Counted from the stretch's first letter, positions 26,592 through 36,641 are shown. The stretch: 64,000 nt of DNA from Methanosarcina sp. UBA289 (GCA_002496565.1 DAKJ01000018.1:391606-455605); one strand, 5' to 3'. Notes: generated by a model from the sequence alone, not told the origin. Program-made: numbers and translations.

Positions 26592-27385
26592 TCAGTGAGA
26601 ACGAAAAGGAAAATTGTTGTGTTCATGCTCGGGCAACCTGTGAAATGATTCTCCGGCTGATCCGAGTGGGCCACATACGACTACGTTTGAAAGATAGCTC
26701 AAGTCGTGAATCATTCTATGCCATACCTCACAGCAATTGCATGCCCTTCTTCAACTAAGAGCAACGGGTCTACTGCAATATTTACTTCCACACATAGCCT
26801 GTGTTCCAGCCAGCGAACCCTTACTTCAGTTACATCCTACCTTTTCTATTTTATTGACTATAGACGTATTTCGTCGGCAATATCTGGCTCTACGCCGTCA
26901 AGCATATGGAGAAATACTGATTTTCTGGCACTCGATACTATTCTGAGAATTACACTTGTAATAGGAAGCCAGAGTAGAGGATTCGCATGTGGATAACCCA
27001 ACCAGATTCCAAGTGACCCGAAAAAGCAAGACTTGTAAATCCGCCTGCCTGAACATGACAACCATCAGCCACAAGAGCTGCACTTCCTATTTCCTTTCTA
27101 CTTTAATTCGGAACTTTGCACAACCAGCTCTTTTCCCATAAACCCGACAATAGAAGCTGCAATTACACCTTCAAGAAACTCCAAAGGCTGTGGGAAGAAA
27201 AACCTGGAAATCGATTCATATGCCGCAACAGCCGGACTAAAAAGAATTAAAAATACGATTATTAAGCCTTCAATATCTTCTGCTCTGCCGTAACCGTAAG
27301 TGAAGCGCTTATTCGGCTTTTTCCGAAAAAGAAAAAAAGCGAAACCCAGAGGAACTGCGGTTGCGGCGTCTCCGAAATTATGGAC
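26592..27385 (-). pseudogene. Decayed CDF cation-efflux transporter
   Basis: Pieces of a cation diffusion facilitator appear in order on the minus strand but in different frames. First comes VHNFGDAATAVPLGFAFFLF with TYGYGRAEDIEGL (from about 27385). A segment around 26950-27070 gives GSLGIWLGYPHANPL and LHMLDGVEPDIADEIRL. Next is DVTEVRVRWLEHRLCVEVNI, ending at a stop near 26710, and then, after a shift, MIHDLSYLSNVVVCGPLGSA down to a stop at 26592. At least three frameshifts are needed, and the first membrane helix is missing. The fen gene begins the opposite side of the break, so the 5' end was probably lost by deletion. Confidence 0.75.
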
Positions 27386-27431
27386 GTAATAAAGGAAAAA
27401 TTTGAGAAAGAAGAATTTTGAACCTAAATTC

Positions 27432-28448
27432 TTAAAACCATTGGTCAAGAGTCTTCTGTCTGGCTCCTGAAGCGGCTTTAAGGCGTTCTGCTGCTTTTCC
27501 CACCCTGTCAACCGAGAAGTCGTGACTTTCGCAGAGGAATTCGAGAAGTTTCTCAGAGTCAGGTTTACCCCATTTTATATCATAGTCGCCCGTTACTTCA
27601 GGATGGAGGAAAATATCTCTTATCCGGTCCACAGCTTCGATCTCGACCTTTTTTTCACGGAGTACGGCGTAAATATCCCCATGCTTTTTAATTAGTTTGA
27701 GGGCTGTTTTAGGGCCTACTTTTTCCAGACCTTTGTTATAATCCGTGCCCACACAGATCGCGATATCTATGAGCTGCTCCCTAGTTATTTCTAAAGCTTC
27801 GAGAGTCTCATCTAGCTCGATTTTTTCGGGTTCGACATCAACGTAAATACTCTTTCCCGGAAGCTTGCGTTTTCCTGTTATAGCCAGGTTTCTGACAACA
27901 ATTGGAGCCCCAAAAAGAAAAGAATCGTAATCCTGCGAAGCAACGCAGTTAGCATCTTTTTTGAGAACCATGTGTGCAGCCTGGGCTTCACCTTCACAGG
28001 GGGCCTGAACAAAGGGAATTCCCATAATGCCGAGAAGATATTTAGAATCTTCAACAATTTCCTGGTTTACCTTCGAAGAAGCCTGAGCATACTTATAAGC
28101 TGATTCAAGATCACCTACAGCTTTTGCATTCTCCCATTTTTCTCGAGAGGATTCCCTTATTTCTTTCCTTCGTTCCAAGGTTTCGGACTTGAGATCAGGA
28201 GGCTTGCCGTCAAAAACAAAAAGAGGCTTGACACCGGCTTCTACAAGGCTCGCTGTCCTATAGAGCAGGCCTGAGAGATGGGAGGTCACTCCCCCTGCGG
28301 AATCGACCAGAGGACTTCCATCCCGCTGGCGAATAATGCTCAAAAACTGGTGCAGCGTGTTAAACGCATCAATTGCAACTACCTGATTTGTAAGATCCGA
28401 AAGTTCAACTTTTCTTTTCTGGAGCAAGTCTCCTATATCTGTACCCAT
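27432..28448 (-). CDS. fen: Flap endonuclease 1
   Basis: A 338-residue archaeal FEN-1 that cuts 5' flaps during Okazaki fragment maturation and repair. Metal-binding acidic residues are in [18 protein letters not shown] and [13 protein letters not shown]. The helix-hairpin-helix region is [19 protein letters not shown]. The C-terminal QKTLDQWF is a PCNA-binding PIP box. Length and ends are normal for the family, so the neighbouring pseudogene has not damaged it. The start is the ATG at 28448. Confidence 0.96.
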   Translation of the reverse strand: MGTDIGDLLQKRKVELSDLTNQVVAIDAFNTLHQFLSIIRQRDGSPLVDSAGGVTSHLSGLLYRTASLVEAGVKPLFVFDGKPPDLKSETLERRKEIRESSREKWENAKAVGDLESAYKYAQASSKVNQEIVEDSKYLLGIMGIPFVQAPCEGEAQAAHMVLKKDANCVASQDYDSFLFGAPIVVRNLAITGKRKLPGKSIYVDVEPEKIELDETLEALEITREQLIDIAICVGTDYNKGLEKVGPKTALKLIKKHGDIYAVLREKKVEIEAVDRIRDIFLHPEVTGDYDIKWGKPDSEKLLEFLCESHDFSVDRVGKAAERLKAASGARQKTLDQWF

Positions 28449-28968
28449 ATTTTCCCTCGAGTATCTGAAATTTTCCAGAAAGCCTCAGCGCGTTCATTGC
28501 CTTCCTTCTCTTTTATTATTTTCCTTTTTAGTCTTTTGTAGATTAAATTCTTCAACAGTTACGTGGAAAATTGATATCAAAATGCTCTACTGCAGCTCAA
28601 TATCAAAAATGCTTCAGCGAGTCAATATCAAAGATACTTTATATTAACATTTATTTACTGCTCAATATGCTATATAGGTACTGAAGTCTTATATTTACCG
28701 CGTATTCAGAGTTATCCTGAGATACCTATGGATGAATGTACACTGTTGAAACATAAAGTTACTCAGGAAGAAAAAAGTAAAGTAAAAAATATAATATGAT
28801 TTCATTCCAATTTATGGAATTCCAATCCAAGTTGTAGATTTTTAGTCTGATTTTTTAAGATCAACTTCATTAGCCCTTTCTGAAAGCCAATCAAAGCTAT
28901 CCAGTAAGAGAAGAAAAAAGAAACGAGAATCCGATAGACTTTATAGTCTCTACAGACACCTCAGAAAA
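28449..28968. other. Intergenic region with three near-repeats
   Basis: About 520 bp without a gene. Around 28572-28637 the phrase ATATCAAA(A)ATGCT recurs three times in diverged form (28573, 28600 and 28625), each after a short TCA-rich stretch. This is upstream of fen and may be a degenerate regulator array or just slippage. Confidence 0.35.
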
Positions 28969-29271
28969 TCAAGCGGTAAGATCAAGTCGGACATCAATTA
29001 CTGAATCTTCATTTGCTTCTATTTTGGATATTGTCAGCAAATTACCATTTCTTTCCAGTAAAGTCGCTTTTGTGACCTGAACCTGATGACCATCCATCTG
29101 CTTCTGGTTGTTATTTTTATGGACGACCAGGAGCTTCTGTCCTTTCTCAGCTCCATCTCCTATTTTGGACATGATATTTCGTATGACCTGTTCAAAATCA
29201 GAATAAATCAAAATTTCCGACTTATTTGCAACCTTTGTAATAATGCCAATAGGTTCCAGACTAAGGTGCAT
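28969..29271 (-). CDS. Conserved-looking small protein, unknown (100 aa)
   Basis: 100 residues, with AAGGAAAG at good spacing before the ATG. The alternation of short hydrophobic strands (IGIITKV, SEILIY, QKLLVVHK, GHQVQVTKATLLER) suggests a small all-beta barrel. There is no membrane span or cysteine. I do not recognise the family. Codon usage and the ribosome site look like a real gene. It is isolated, between two AT-rich regions. Confidence 0.65.
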   Translation of the reverse strand: MHLSLEPIGIITKVANKSEILIYSDFEQVIRNIMSKIGDGAEKGQKLLVVHKNNNQKQMDGHQVQVTKATLLERNGNLLTISKIEANEDSVIDVRLDLTA

Positions 29272-29762
29272 ATAGCTTTCCTTCTTTACCTACTTACACA
29301 AGTAATCAAATAATACTAACGTCTGAGTAATAATAACTTGCGATACAGAATATCTGATTTATTATTTTATAATGGTTAAGCTTCAGACATCCTCCTTAAT
29401 ACAGCAGAACCAATATATATACTTTACTAGATTGAAGAACCTGCAATCGAAATTGTCTGAAGAAACACGAATAAAATTAGAAAAAATAGTATATATTGAG
29501 GTAAAGATATAGATAAATACCAATAAATTTATATTTAAAGCCGAATAAGACCAGAAGATCTGGTAAAAAATATTATAACTGCTATTTCATATTAATTAAC
29601 AGATTATATAGAAAATTTCTGAATTATAAAAGAGATATTGCTAAACTGTCAAGTATTTCTAAAAAGAAACAATATTTAGCTGTTAGAAAAATTCATTATT
29701 TAATTCATATTATGAAAATAAGAAAGCGAAAACGTAGTCTTAATATAAAAATAAAGAAAAAG
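29272..29762. other. AT-rich intergenic region, nothing recognised
   Basis: About 490 bp upstream of the 100-aa gene. No ORF, RNA gene or clear hairpin was seen. Confidence 0.45.
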
Positions 29763-30086
29763 TTAGTGATATTTTCTGCGATTAAATTCGTATATTGCGT
29801 TATCAACTTTGCTTGAGAGCTCATTCATTCGTTCTTCAATCTTTGTTTCCGTACTCTCCATGTTGACCTTGAGGGTACGATCTTTCGCTTCCATTTTGTC
29901 TTCGAGTTCCTGAAGCCTATTATTAATAGAGATAAGCATAACAGCTAATGTTCCAACTAGGACCATAACCGAGAGAATAATCAGGGGATTTGTAGATTTG
30001 TATGCAAATCTTCTAAGCCATTCAAAGGATAGAAGAAAAGATGACAGAACCATCACAACAAGAAATACTGTATCTCTAGTTTCCAT
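29763..30086 (-). CDS. Small membrane protein with C-terminal coiled coil
   Basis: 107 residues: two hydrophobic helices (about 6-24 and 34-53), then a charged heptad-rich helix (RLQELEDKMEAKDRTL ... IEERMNELSSKVDNAI), probably a cytoplasmic coiled coil. GAGGTAT precedes the ATG. No family recognised. The layout suits a membrane scaffold or a small oligomeric partner protein. It stands alone. Confidence 0.6.
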   Translation of the reverse strand: METRDTVFLVVMVLSSFLLSFEWLRRFAYKSTNPLIILSVMVLVGTLAVMLISINNRLQELEDKMEAKDRTLKVNMESTETKIEERMNELSSKVDNAIYEFNRRKYH

Positions 30087-30512
30087 CGTATACCTCTAAC
30101 ATACCTGTAAAATTACTCCGTATACACAAGTTTTCGTAATATAACCTGTTTCAAAATTGTCAAGCGAATATTCCATTAAGGTATTTACTGCTTTTCTATT
30201 TTTTACGATTTCCTATTTTTATTTTTTTCTATTTTGCTTATTTTTTAAAGAAATATAATATATAATTTTTTTCGCAAATTATTATCTATAAGCCCATTTC
30301 ATTACTTTTTGTTATTGCCCCCACGAGAAAGAATTCAGTATTATATATAAAAAGCATGTGTAGGAAAATTTTTATCTTTGAAAAAATACAAAAGGGGAAT
30401 ATTCTCTCCGGGTAAAGTTATATAAGTAATCCAGAAGAATCGGAGCTGAAAAGACAGCAAGTATATAAAGGAATAGAAAAGGCATACTGTTAAGAATTAA
30501 GGAGTTTAGCAC
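30087..30512. other. Divergent AT-rich intergenic region
   Basis: About 425 bp between divergent genes, presumably holding both promoters. Several A/T runs are visible (30180-30290), but no ORF. Confidence 0.45.
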
Positions 30513-31400
30513 TTGAGTTCCATCGAACAATCAATTAAAGATTATTTACCTATTATTTCCATGGGAGGACTAATCCTTATAGTGCAGATTCTTGCACTTT
30601 TTTTGTCCACGCCAATGGAAGTTAATGAAATGCAGGCTTTTGAAGACCCGACCCAGGTGTCTAATTCCATATATTATATTGTAATGATCCTGGTTTTCAC
30701 TCTGTTTGTCCTTCTGGCACTGAAGAAGAATATGAAATGGGTAATCAGCCTCTTTATTTACCTGGCCATAGTAAGCACTCTCTATTACGTAATCTTCGCC
30801 TTATTTACCCTCATCCCATCTCTTTCAGGGTTTGAGGCTATTACCTCAGTTGTGTTATCAATAGGAGTAACAGTGTTGCTCTATAAATATCCAGAATGGT
30901 ACATCGTTGACATTGTTGGAGTTTGTATTGCAGCAGGGGTCAGTGCCCTGATAGGAATTTCCCTCTCAGTTGTCCCTGTAATAGTACTTTTACTACTTCT
31001 TGCAATATACGATGCTATCTCGGTATACAAAACAAAGCACATGGTAACTATGGCCGAGGGGATAATGGATCTGAAACTTCCAATCCTGTTTGTAATTCCA
31101 AAACACCTTAACTATTCATTCTTAAAGGAAGACTTCAAACAGGGAGAAAAGCATGAAGCGTTTTTCATGGGTCTCGGAGATGCGGTTATGCCTACCCTGC
31201 TGGTAGTCTCAGCAAACGTCTTCATGAAAGGTAATTTCTACCCAATCCTTGGGGCTATCCTAGGGACGCTTATAGGACATGCAGTCCTTTCCATCCTGGT
31301 AATGAGAGGAAAACCGCAGGCAGGGCTTCCCTTCCTGAATTCCGGAGTGATCCTGGGATTCTTTGCGGGGGTTCTGATCTCAGGGGCCTCAATCCTGTGA
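30513..31400 (+). CDS. Presenilin/signal-peptide-peptidase family intramembrane aspartyl protease
   Basis: A 295-residue membrane protein with about nine hydrophobic helices. The catalytic aspartates are D167 in AIYDAIS and D223 in MGLGDAVMP (GxGD), the two hallmarks of presenilin homologues. The third signature, PAL, normally reads QPALP; here it is QAGLPFLN (269-276), as in other archaeal members with relaxed PAL motifs. It would cleave transmembrane segments of other membrane proteins. The start is TTG 30513, eight bases after GGAG. It lies 97 bp before the HAD gene and the MCR-activation cluster. Confidence 0.85.
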   Translation: MSSIEQSIKDYLPIISMGGLILIVQILALFLSTPMEVNEMQAFEDPTQVSNSIYYIVMILVFTLFVLLALKKNMKWVISLFIYLAIVSTLYYVIFALFTLIPSLSGFEAITSVVLSIGVTVLLYKYPEWYIVDIVGVCIAAGVSALIGISLSVVPVIVLLLLLAIYDAISVYKTKHMVTMAEGIMDLKLPILFVIPKHLNYSFLKEDFKQGEKHEAFFMGLGDAVMPTLLVVSANVFMKGNFYPILGAILGTLIGHAVLSILVMRGKPQAGLPFLNSGVILGFFAGVLISGASIL

Positions 31401-31497
31401 AATTAGTATTTCTTCGCATATTTTTATTTTTATAAATTTTTAGTTTATTTTCAGATTTTCGCAAAGATTTTTTTATTTAATAGCTTAATCACTTGAT

Positions 31498-32298
31498 ATG
31501 TCCAAAAGAATTGCAGTGGTCTTTGACAGTGCCGGAACCCTTCTACATATGTACAGGGTTGCAAAGGAAGCCAGTACCGGTAATATCCTTGAAAACATAG
31601 AGAGCACTGCTATTGTCGCGCAAAAGAATGGATGTGGGCTTGTAGTTCTGAATGCCGAAAGTGATATACTCCTGCGCTCAAGAAAAGATATGCCTCTGTT
31701 TGAGTTTATAAGAGAGTACAGAGTTTCAATAGGTATAAGCTGTTCAAAAGGAATTTTTACCCCAGAGATCGCATGTGAGATTATAAGGGGAACCTCCCCA
31801 AGAATGGGCGACGTACATGACGTGCTGGAAGCGGTTACAGCACGTTGTCCAGATGTTTTTTACCTTGCAGCAGGCCTGATAGTTGACTCTGAGGCTAGAA
31901 GCGTACCGTACGTACTGAGTACAGGCGGGCATGTATTCAGTACCACATTACAAACTGTCCAGACTCTCCATTCCATGAAAGTGGATACGTATATAGCGTC
32001 TGGAGATAGTTTATTCGCTCTCGTGCAATTGGCTGAGTTTATAGATATTCCCCAGGAAAGAGTCTTTGCCTTTTCAAACACCCTGATGAAAGAAAAAATA
32101 GTTCTGGAGCTAAAGCAAAAATATGAAAAAGTAGTTATGGTAGGGGATGGGATCAATGACATACTGGCATTCAGGGCCGCAGACATAGGAATAATGACAA
32201 CACAACAGGGTGACAAAAGACCCCAAGAGCTAAAAGAAGCAGCAGACGTGATAATTGACAATATTATAAAAGTTGTGGATGTGGTAAAAGCGCTGTAA
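31498..32298 (+). CDS. HAD-superfamily hydrolase, soluble P-type-ATPase-like
   Basis: A 266-residue HAD protein. Motif I is VFDSAGTLL (Asp nucleophile, but Ser at the +2 position where phosphatases usually have Asp). Motif II is near YIASGDS, the lysine is in TLMKEKIV, and motif IV is VMVGDGINDILAF. The C-terminal half resembles the P-domain of metal P-type ATPases. Methanogens often keep this gene beside the marker-protein cluster. Replacement of the +2 aspartate questions simple phosphatase activity. It is upstream of atwA on the same strand, with a 378-bp gap. Confidence 0.78.
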   Translation: MSKRIAVVFDSAGTLLHMYRVAKEASTGNILENIESTAIVAQKNGCGLVVLNAESDILLRSRKDMPLFEFIREYRVSIGISCSKGIFTPEIACEIIRGTSPRMGDVHDVLEAVTARCPDVFYLAAGLIVDSEARSVPYVLSTGGHVFSTTLQTVQTLHSMKVDTYIASGDSLFALVQLAEFIDIPQERVFAFSNTLMKEKIVLELKQKYEKVVMVGDGINDILAFRAADIGIMTTQQGDKRPQELKEAADVIIDNIIKVVDVVKAL

Positions 32299-32329
32299 CC
32301 GAGAAATAAAGAGAATTATTATATAAACG

Positions 32330-32402
32330 GATCAATATAACACGATGGGTCAGTATAATAAGACGAATTAATATAACAAATCGAATCAGTATAACAGAAC
32401 GA
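32330..32402. repeat. Degenerate tandem repeat, four units of about 18-20 bp
   Basis: The phrase [GA]ATCAGTATAACA[GA]ACGA recurs about four times: ATCAATATAACACGATG, TCAGTATAATAAGACGA, TTAATATAACAAATCGA and TCAGTATAACAGAACGA. It lies 32 bp past the HAD gene and about 275 bp before atwA. It may be a regulator array or slippage product. Confidence 0.55.
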
Positions 32403-32676
32403 GAAAGTACTGATTAAGCAAATTCATCAGATGAGGTTGGCTTTACTTTAAATCTGCTTTAAATGTTAACAGTGAAAAAATAATGCGTTATGTTTATGTA
32501 ATCTTTACTCTTATGTAGTTGTTGCCCAAATGTGTGAAATTCGTTAAATGTATGAAATTTGTTGTTTGTACTTATATTATTCATTTATGGTAACTGCTTT
32601 TCACTCTTGAGCGATATGCCCAGGCAGGTAAGAGCCACCAGAAAGTATTGCAGCCCATAATTGCGGAGGAAAATCC

Positions 32677-34290
32677 ATGCCAGTATTTATTGAAGTCAAA
32701 AACCTAACCGTAGATTTCGACGGTCATAAGGCCCTAAAAAACGTAAACTTAAACATCAACGAAGGAGAAATCGTTGGAATTTTGGGAAAAAGCGGGTCTG
32801 GGAAAACGATTCTAATGCATGTACTGCGCGGCACAGAATCTTTTCAAAACATTTCAGGTGAAGTAATTTATCATCTAGCCCGCTGCCCGAAATGCGGATA
32901 CATAGAGCGCCCCAGTAAAACAGGCCAGAAGTGCCCGGTCTGTGGAGAAGCGCTGGAAGCTTTCGAAGCTGATTTCGTAAAACTTTCCCTTTATGACCCC
33001 GTAAGGAAAGATCTTACAAAACGTATAGCTATCATGCTTCAGCGTACCTTTGCCCTTTATGGAGACGAAAGAGTTCTTGTAAACGTTATAAATTCCCTGA
33101 ATGAAATCGGATATACTGGGAAAGACTCTATGAGAAAAGCGGTCGAACTGCTGGAAGAAGTAAACTTGAGTCACCGCATGATGCATGTTGCAAGAGAACT
33201 TTCAGGTGGAGAAAAACAGAGGGTTGTGCTTGCAAGACAGCTTGTGAGAAGTCCTTTGCTCCTGTTAGCTGACGAGCCCACAGGTACCCTTGATCCCATG
33301 ACTGCGAAGCTGGTTCATGATGCCATGATCAGAGCAGTCAAGAATTACAATATGAGCATGGTCCTGACTTCGCACTGGCCTGAAGTTATTGAACAGCTGG
33401 CAAATAAAGCTATCCTGCTTGAAAACGGAGAGGTAGTCAAGGAAGGGGATCCTCTTGAGGTTTCTGCAACCTTTATGCAGAGTGCCTCCATCGTGAAGCA
33501 GGAAAAGAATGTCATAGTAGGGGAACCTATAATCAGGGTAAGAAATCTCGAAAAGCGTTATATATCAGTTGATCGAGGCGTGGTAAGAGCTGTAGACAGT
33601 ATCTCTTTTGATGTAAAAGAAGGAGAAATCTTCGGGCTAGTTGGAGTGAGTGGAGCAGGCAAGACTACAACCTCAAAAATTCTTATGGGAATCTTACCCC
33701 CCACATCCGGAGAGGTTGAAGTTCGTGTGGGAGATGAATGGGTTGATATGACAAAGTTAGGAGTGGAAAATAAAGGAAGAGCAACCAAATATATGGGATT
33801 CTTGCACCAGGAATACGGCCTTTACACTCACAGCTCCGTAATAGATAACCTTACCGAGTCTATTAGCCTTGATCTGCCTTTTGAACTTGGAGTTAGAAAA
33901 GCCATAATCACTCTCAAAGCTGCCGGTTTTGAAGAAAACAAGGCAAAAGCTATTTTACCGAAAATGACCGATGAATTGAGTGAAGGGGAGCGCCATAGGA
34001 TTGCACTTGCACAGGTCTTGATCAAGGAACCGAGAATAGTTATTATGGACGAACCAACAGGAACTATGGATCCGATTACCAAAGTATCTGTGACGAACTC
34101 TATTCTGAAAGCCAGAGAGGAGATAGGAGAAACATTTGTTGTGATTTCTCATGATATCGATTTTGTAAATGAAATCTGTGACCGTGTCGCACTTATGCGT
34201 AACGGGAAGATTGTAGATATAGGTGAGCCAAAGAAAATACTATCTCAACTCACTGAAGACGAAAGGATCCAAGCTGCAGAAGAAATATAA
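32677..34290 (+). CDS. atwA: Methyl-coenzyme M reductase activation ATPase, component A2
   Basis: A 537-residue protein of two fused ABC ATPase domains without membrane helices. Domain 1: Walker A GKSGSGKT (about 37-44), signature LSGGEKQR, Walker [14 protein letters not shown]. Domain 2 (from about 285): GVSGAGKTT, a variant signature [22 protein letters not shown] zinc knuckle with C70, C73, C86 and C89 is inserted in domain 1, as in authentic A2. A2 supplies ATP energy for reducing the F430 nickel of MCR to Ni(I). GGAGG lies 7 bases before the ATG. It heads the marker-protein run. Confidence 0.93.
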   Translation: MPVFIEVKNLTVDFDGHKALKNVNLNINEGEIVGILGKSGSGKTILMHVLRGTESFQNISGEVIYHLARCPKCGYIERPSKTGQKCPVCGEALEAFEADFVKLSLYDPVRKDLTKRIAIMLQRTFALYGDERVLVNVINSLNEIGYTGKDSMRKAVELLEEVNLSHRMMHVARELSGGEKQRVVLARQLVRSPLLLLADEPTGTLDPMTAKLVHDAMIRAVKNYNMSMVLTSHWPEVIEQLANKAILLENGEVVKEGDPLEVSATFMQSASIVKQEKNVIVGEPIIRVRNLEKRYISVDRGVVRAVDSISFDVKEGEIFGLVGVSGAGKTTTSKILMGILPPTSGEVEVRVGDEWVDMTKLGVENKGRATKYMGFLHQEYGLYTHSSVIDNLTESISLDLPFELGVRKAIITLKAAGFEENKAKAILPKMTDELSEGERHRIALAQVLIKEPRIVIMDEPTGTMDPITKVSVTNSILKAREEIGETFVVISHDIDFVNEICDRVALMRNGKIVDIGEPKKILSQLTEDERIQAAEEI

Positions 34291-34299
34291 ATATGCTCC

Positions 34300-34334
34300 C
34301 ACCTCATAGTATGGAAGAATACTGAAATGAGGTG
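34300..34334 (+). promoter_or_regulatory. RNA hairpin covering the mmp3 start codon
   Basis: CACCTCAT (34300-34307) pairs with ATGAGGTG (34327-34334), and AGTAT (34308-34312) with ATACT (34319-34323), leaving loop GGAAGA and a 3-nt bulge. The 13-bp stem ends exactly at the GTG start of mmp3 (34332-34334) and includes its purine-rich upstream bases. It would hide the initiation site between atwA and mmp3. Confidence 0.6.
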
Positions 34335-35888
34335 CCGATTACGAGTAATGAGATCAGCGTAGAGGTGAACGGGGAAAAATATACCTTATCTGCAGGCTCT
34401 ACCCTTGGAGACGCCCTTAAAGTTTCCAGAGCCCCTTATATAGCCGGTACAGCGGTTGGAATTCTGAAAGAGGCCGCTAAGGAAAAGACAGAAACAGTCA
34501 CCGAATACGCTATCAATACTCCTAGGGGAGAATTCAGGATAGAAATAAAAAATCCTGAATCACCTTCAGGAAAATTATGGGCTGAGCATTTTAAAGAGTA
34601 CGAGGGAAAATCTGTCCATTGGGCAAGTCCTGAAGCTCTGGCTTTCGGGCCCTTTGAAGCTGAAATTAAACCTTCGCGTGAGACAGGAAGCTTTGAAGCG
34701 TTTGAGGTAATGTTTGGAGCAGGAGGGTTTGATCCCCATAATACTCATCTTATTTTTTCACTTAAAAGACATACTGCAGAATATGGGACTCCTGAAGACG
34801 GAGTTTTTGCAGAAGTTGTGACAGGAAGAAAAATCATATCCAGGCTTTCCAGAGAAGATACAATTCTTGGTATTGAGCCAATTATAGAATGGGAACAAAT
34901 CTCAGAAAAGACCTGTACAACTGATCTTTCTCTTCTGCTTGAAGATGGGAACAAAATATTTACTTATTTTGAAGTCGAGCTTTCCAGGAATGCTCCCAGA
35001 GGGGCAGAAAATTTCTATGCCCTGACCCGTGAAGGAACTCTCAATGTAGATGTTACCACCAGCTCATTTATTTCAGATGATAGCCTAAAGGGAGAAACTA
35101 CCCCTTATGAAAATTTCGAGCCGAGACGAGAAGGTGCAATTTCGGTCCGAACAGTTGGGTATGGTTTGGGCAGAACATATATTTCAAGAGAGGAGCGGCC
35201 TTCAAGCCTTGTACATTCAATTGTAGGGCAGGTAACGAAAGGTATCGAGCTTATCAAGCTTGCAGAAGAAGGACAGAAACTTTCGGTTGAGTGTCTTCCT
35301 CCCCAGATAGTGCTTCTGGGGCATAGCTTTGAAGATGTAGAGCCAGTACTTTCTTCCATAGGGGTTGAACTGATAAAAGACGGATACACTGGAGAGGATG
35401 CCGTAATCGTCAGTCAGGATCCGCCAACAACCCTGGAGATCCTTGGAGAAGCAAAAGTAACAGCATATGCAGTATCCAGAGATAAACTGATTGAGATTGA
35501 ACTTTACCCTGAAAAAGCCCCGAAATCTGTGGACTTCTTCCGCCATGGCCTTGAACTTAAGACAAAAACCGTTGGGAAGCTACCTGTCTATATGATATAT
35601 GACGACACTTATCTTTTTAAAACAGAAAAGGAAGTCGTGAAGTATAAGGAAATCCTTCCAGAAAATACTCCCACGGACAAAGTACTCGGAGGAGAAATAG
35701 GGATCACAAATCAGGCGGCAAAGAGAATGGGGATTATAGGAGTGAGACTTGGAGATGACGAGCTTTTCGGCCCCACAGGAGAAAGATTTTCTTCAACTAA
35801 TATTGTCGGCCGGATAGTTAATCCTGAAAAGCTCCTAGGAGTCAAAGAAGGAGATACGGTATACGTAACTGAAACTGTACGCAAGTAA
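34332..35888 (+). CDS. mmp3: Methanogenesis marker protein 3
   Basis: A 518-residue marker protein 3. The N terminus (EISVEVNGEKYTLSAGSTLGDAL) looks like a TGS/ubiquitin-type fold, and later segments (FEVELSRNAPRGAENFY and IEIELYPEKAPKSVDFF) resemble cyclophilin-type peptidyl-prolyl isomerase strands, though catalytic residues are not obvious. Marker proteins occur in organisms with MCR; Mmp3 is among those reported with McrC and A2 in MCR activation preparations. The start is GTG at 34332, 41 bp after atwA, inside a hairpin. Confidence 0.9.
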   Translation: MPITSNEISVEVNGEKYTLSAGSTLGDALKVSRAPYIAGTAVGILKEAAKEKTETVTEYAINTPRGEFRIEIKNPESPSGKLWAEHFKEYEGKSVHWASPEALAFGPFEAEIKPSRETGSFEAFEVMFGAGGFDPHNTHLIFSLKRHTAEYGTPEDGVFAEVVTGRKIISRLSREDTILGIEPIIEWEQISEKTCTTDLSLLLEDGNKIFTYFEVELSRNAPRGAENFYALTREGTLNVDVTTSSFISDDSLKGETTPYENFEPRREGAISVRTVGYGLGRTYISREERPSSLVHSIVGQVTKGIELIKLAEEGQKLSVECLPPQIVLLGHSFEDVEPVLSSIGVELIKDGYTGEDAVIVSQDPPTTLEILGEAKVTAYAVSRDKLIEIELYPEKAPKSVDFFRHGLELKTKTVGKLPVYMIYDDTYLFKTEKEVVKYKEILPENTPTDKVLGGEIGITNQAAKRMGIIGVRLGDDELFGPTGERFSSTNIVGRIVNPEKLLGVKEGDTVYVTETVRK

Positions 35889-35998
35889 AGTTAAAAGTAT
35901 AAACAGAAAACAATTGAATAAATACTGAAGCACGCATAAGAAAGATAATATATAAAAGAAGTAATATACATGTGCACAGTAATAAGTAAGTATCCGTG

Positions 35999-36048
35999 TA
36001 GCACCCGATGATAAATTACTCGAGCTGAAAATCGTCTTGGTGGTGCTA
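35999..36048 (+). ncRNA. Structured RNA candidate in the mmp3-mmp6 gap
   Basis: TAGCACC (35999-36005) pairs with GGTGCTA (36042-36048). Inside it CGAT (36006-36009) pairs with ATCG (36031-36034), leaving TCTTGGT unpaired on one side. The inner loop has GATGATAAA and GCTGAAA, which resemble C and D boxes of a K-turn. It sits in the only large gap (256 bp) of the marker cluster, so it could be a leader element, a processing site or a C/D-type sRNA. Confidence 0.4.
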
Positions 36049-36192
36049 GGTTAAAACCTTACTAACAAATAACTTAGATAATAGATAAGTCAGCTCATAA
36101 TAATGCGGCCGCTTTAATGAATCCAGATCTTTAAGCGGATTTACATGAATTTATCAAATGTGAAGTCTCCCGAGGCTAAGGAGAGACGAAAG

Positions 36193-36636
36193 ATGACGGA
36201 AACGAAAAAAGAAGAGATTACAAAGTACATTGTAATCAGTTCGGATAAAGTGCTGCCTTCAGACGCAGCTATGAAGATCTACGAATCAGAGTTTCCAGTT
36301 ACGGTAAAGGAGACCTGTTTTGGACTTATCGTATCAGGAGCCAAAGATGATGTCGAGACACTGGTCGAAAAAATCCGGCAGCTGGATAAAAATCATATTT
36401 TTGTAAAAGACAGGGGATTCCCTCCAGGAGATGAGAGGCGCTGCCGCGCAAGCAGGGGAGGGGGTCCACGGCCTGGGTTCCATTTTTTGAGGGAAGAAGT
36501 AGAGATGCTCCCTGCCATAGGGGCTGCACTTGACGAACTGGAAGAAAAGGAATGTTTAATGGAGAAAAGCAAAACAAAATGCAGGCTTAAAACTTCGGAC
36601 CTGGAGAAAGTTATTGAAGAAGAGCTTGCGAGGTGA
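36193..36636 (+). CDS. mmp6: Methanogenesis marker protein 6
   Basis: 147 residues from the ATG at 36193, which follows AAGGAG by nine bases; an ATG at 36145 would add 16 charged residues and has no ribosome site. Typical marker-6 phrases are KYIVISSDKVLPSDAA at the start and GFPPGDERRCRASRGGGPRP in the middle, an Arg/Gly-rich loop. It is small, soluble and found with MCR. The next gene starts six bases after its stop, so translation of mmp6 and mmp5 is probably coupled. Confidence 0.88.
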   Translation: MTETKKEEITKYIVISSDKVLPSDAAMKIYESEFPVTVKETCFGLIVSGAKDDVETLVEKIRQLDKNHIFVKDRGFPPGDERRCRASRGGGPRPGFHFLREEVEMLPAIGAALDELEEKECLMEKSKTKCRLKTSDLEKVIEEELAR

Positions 36637-36641
36637 ATTTC

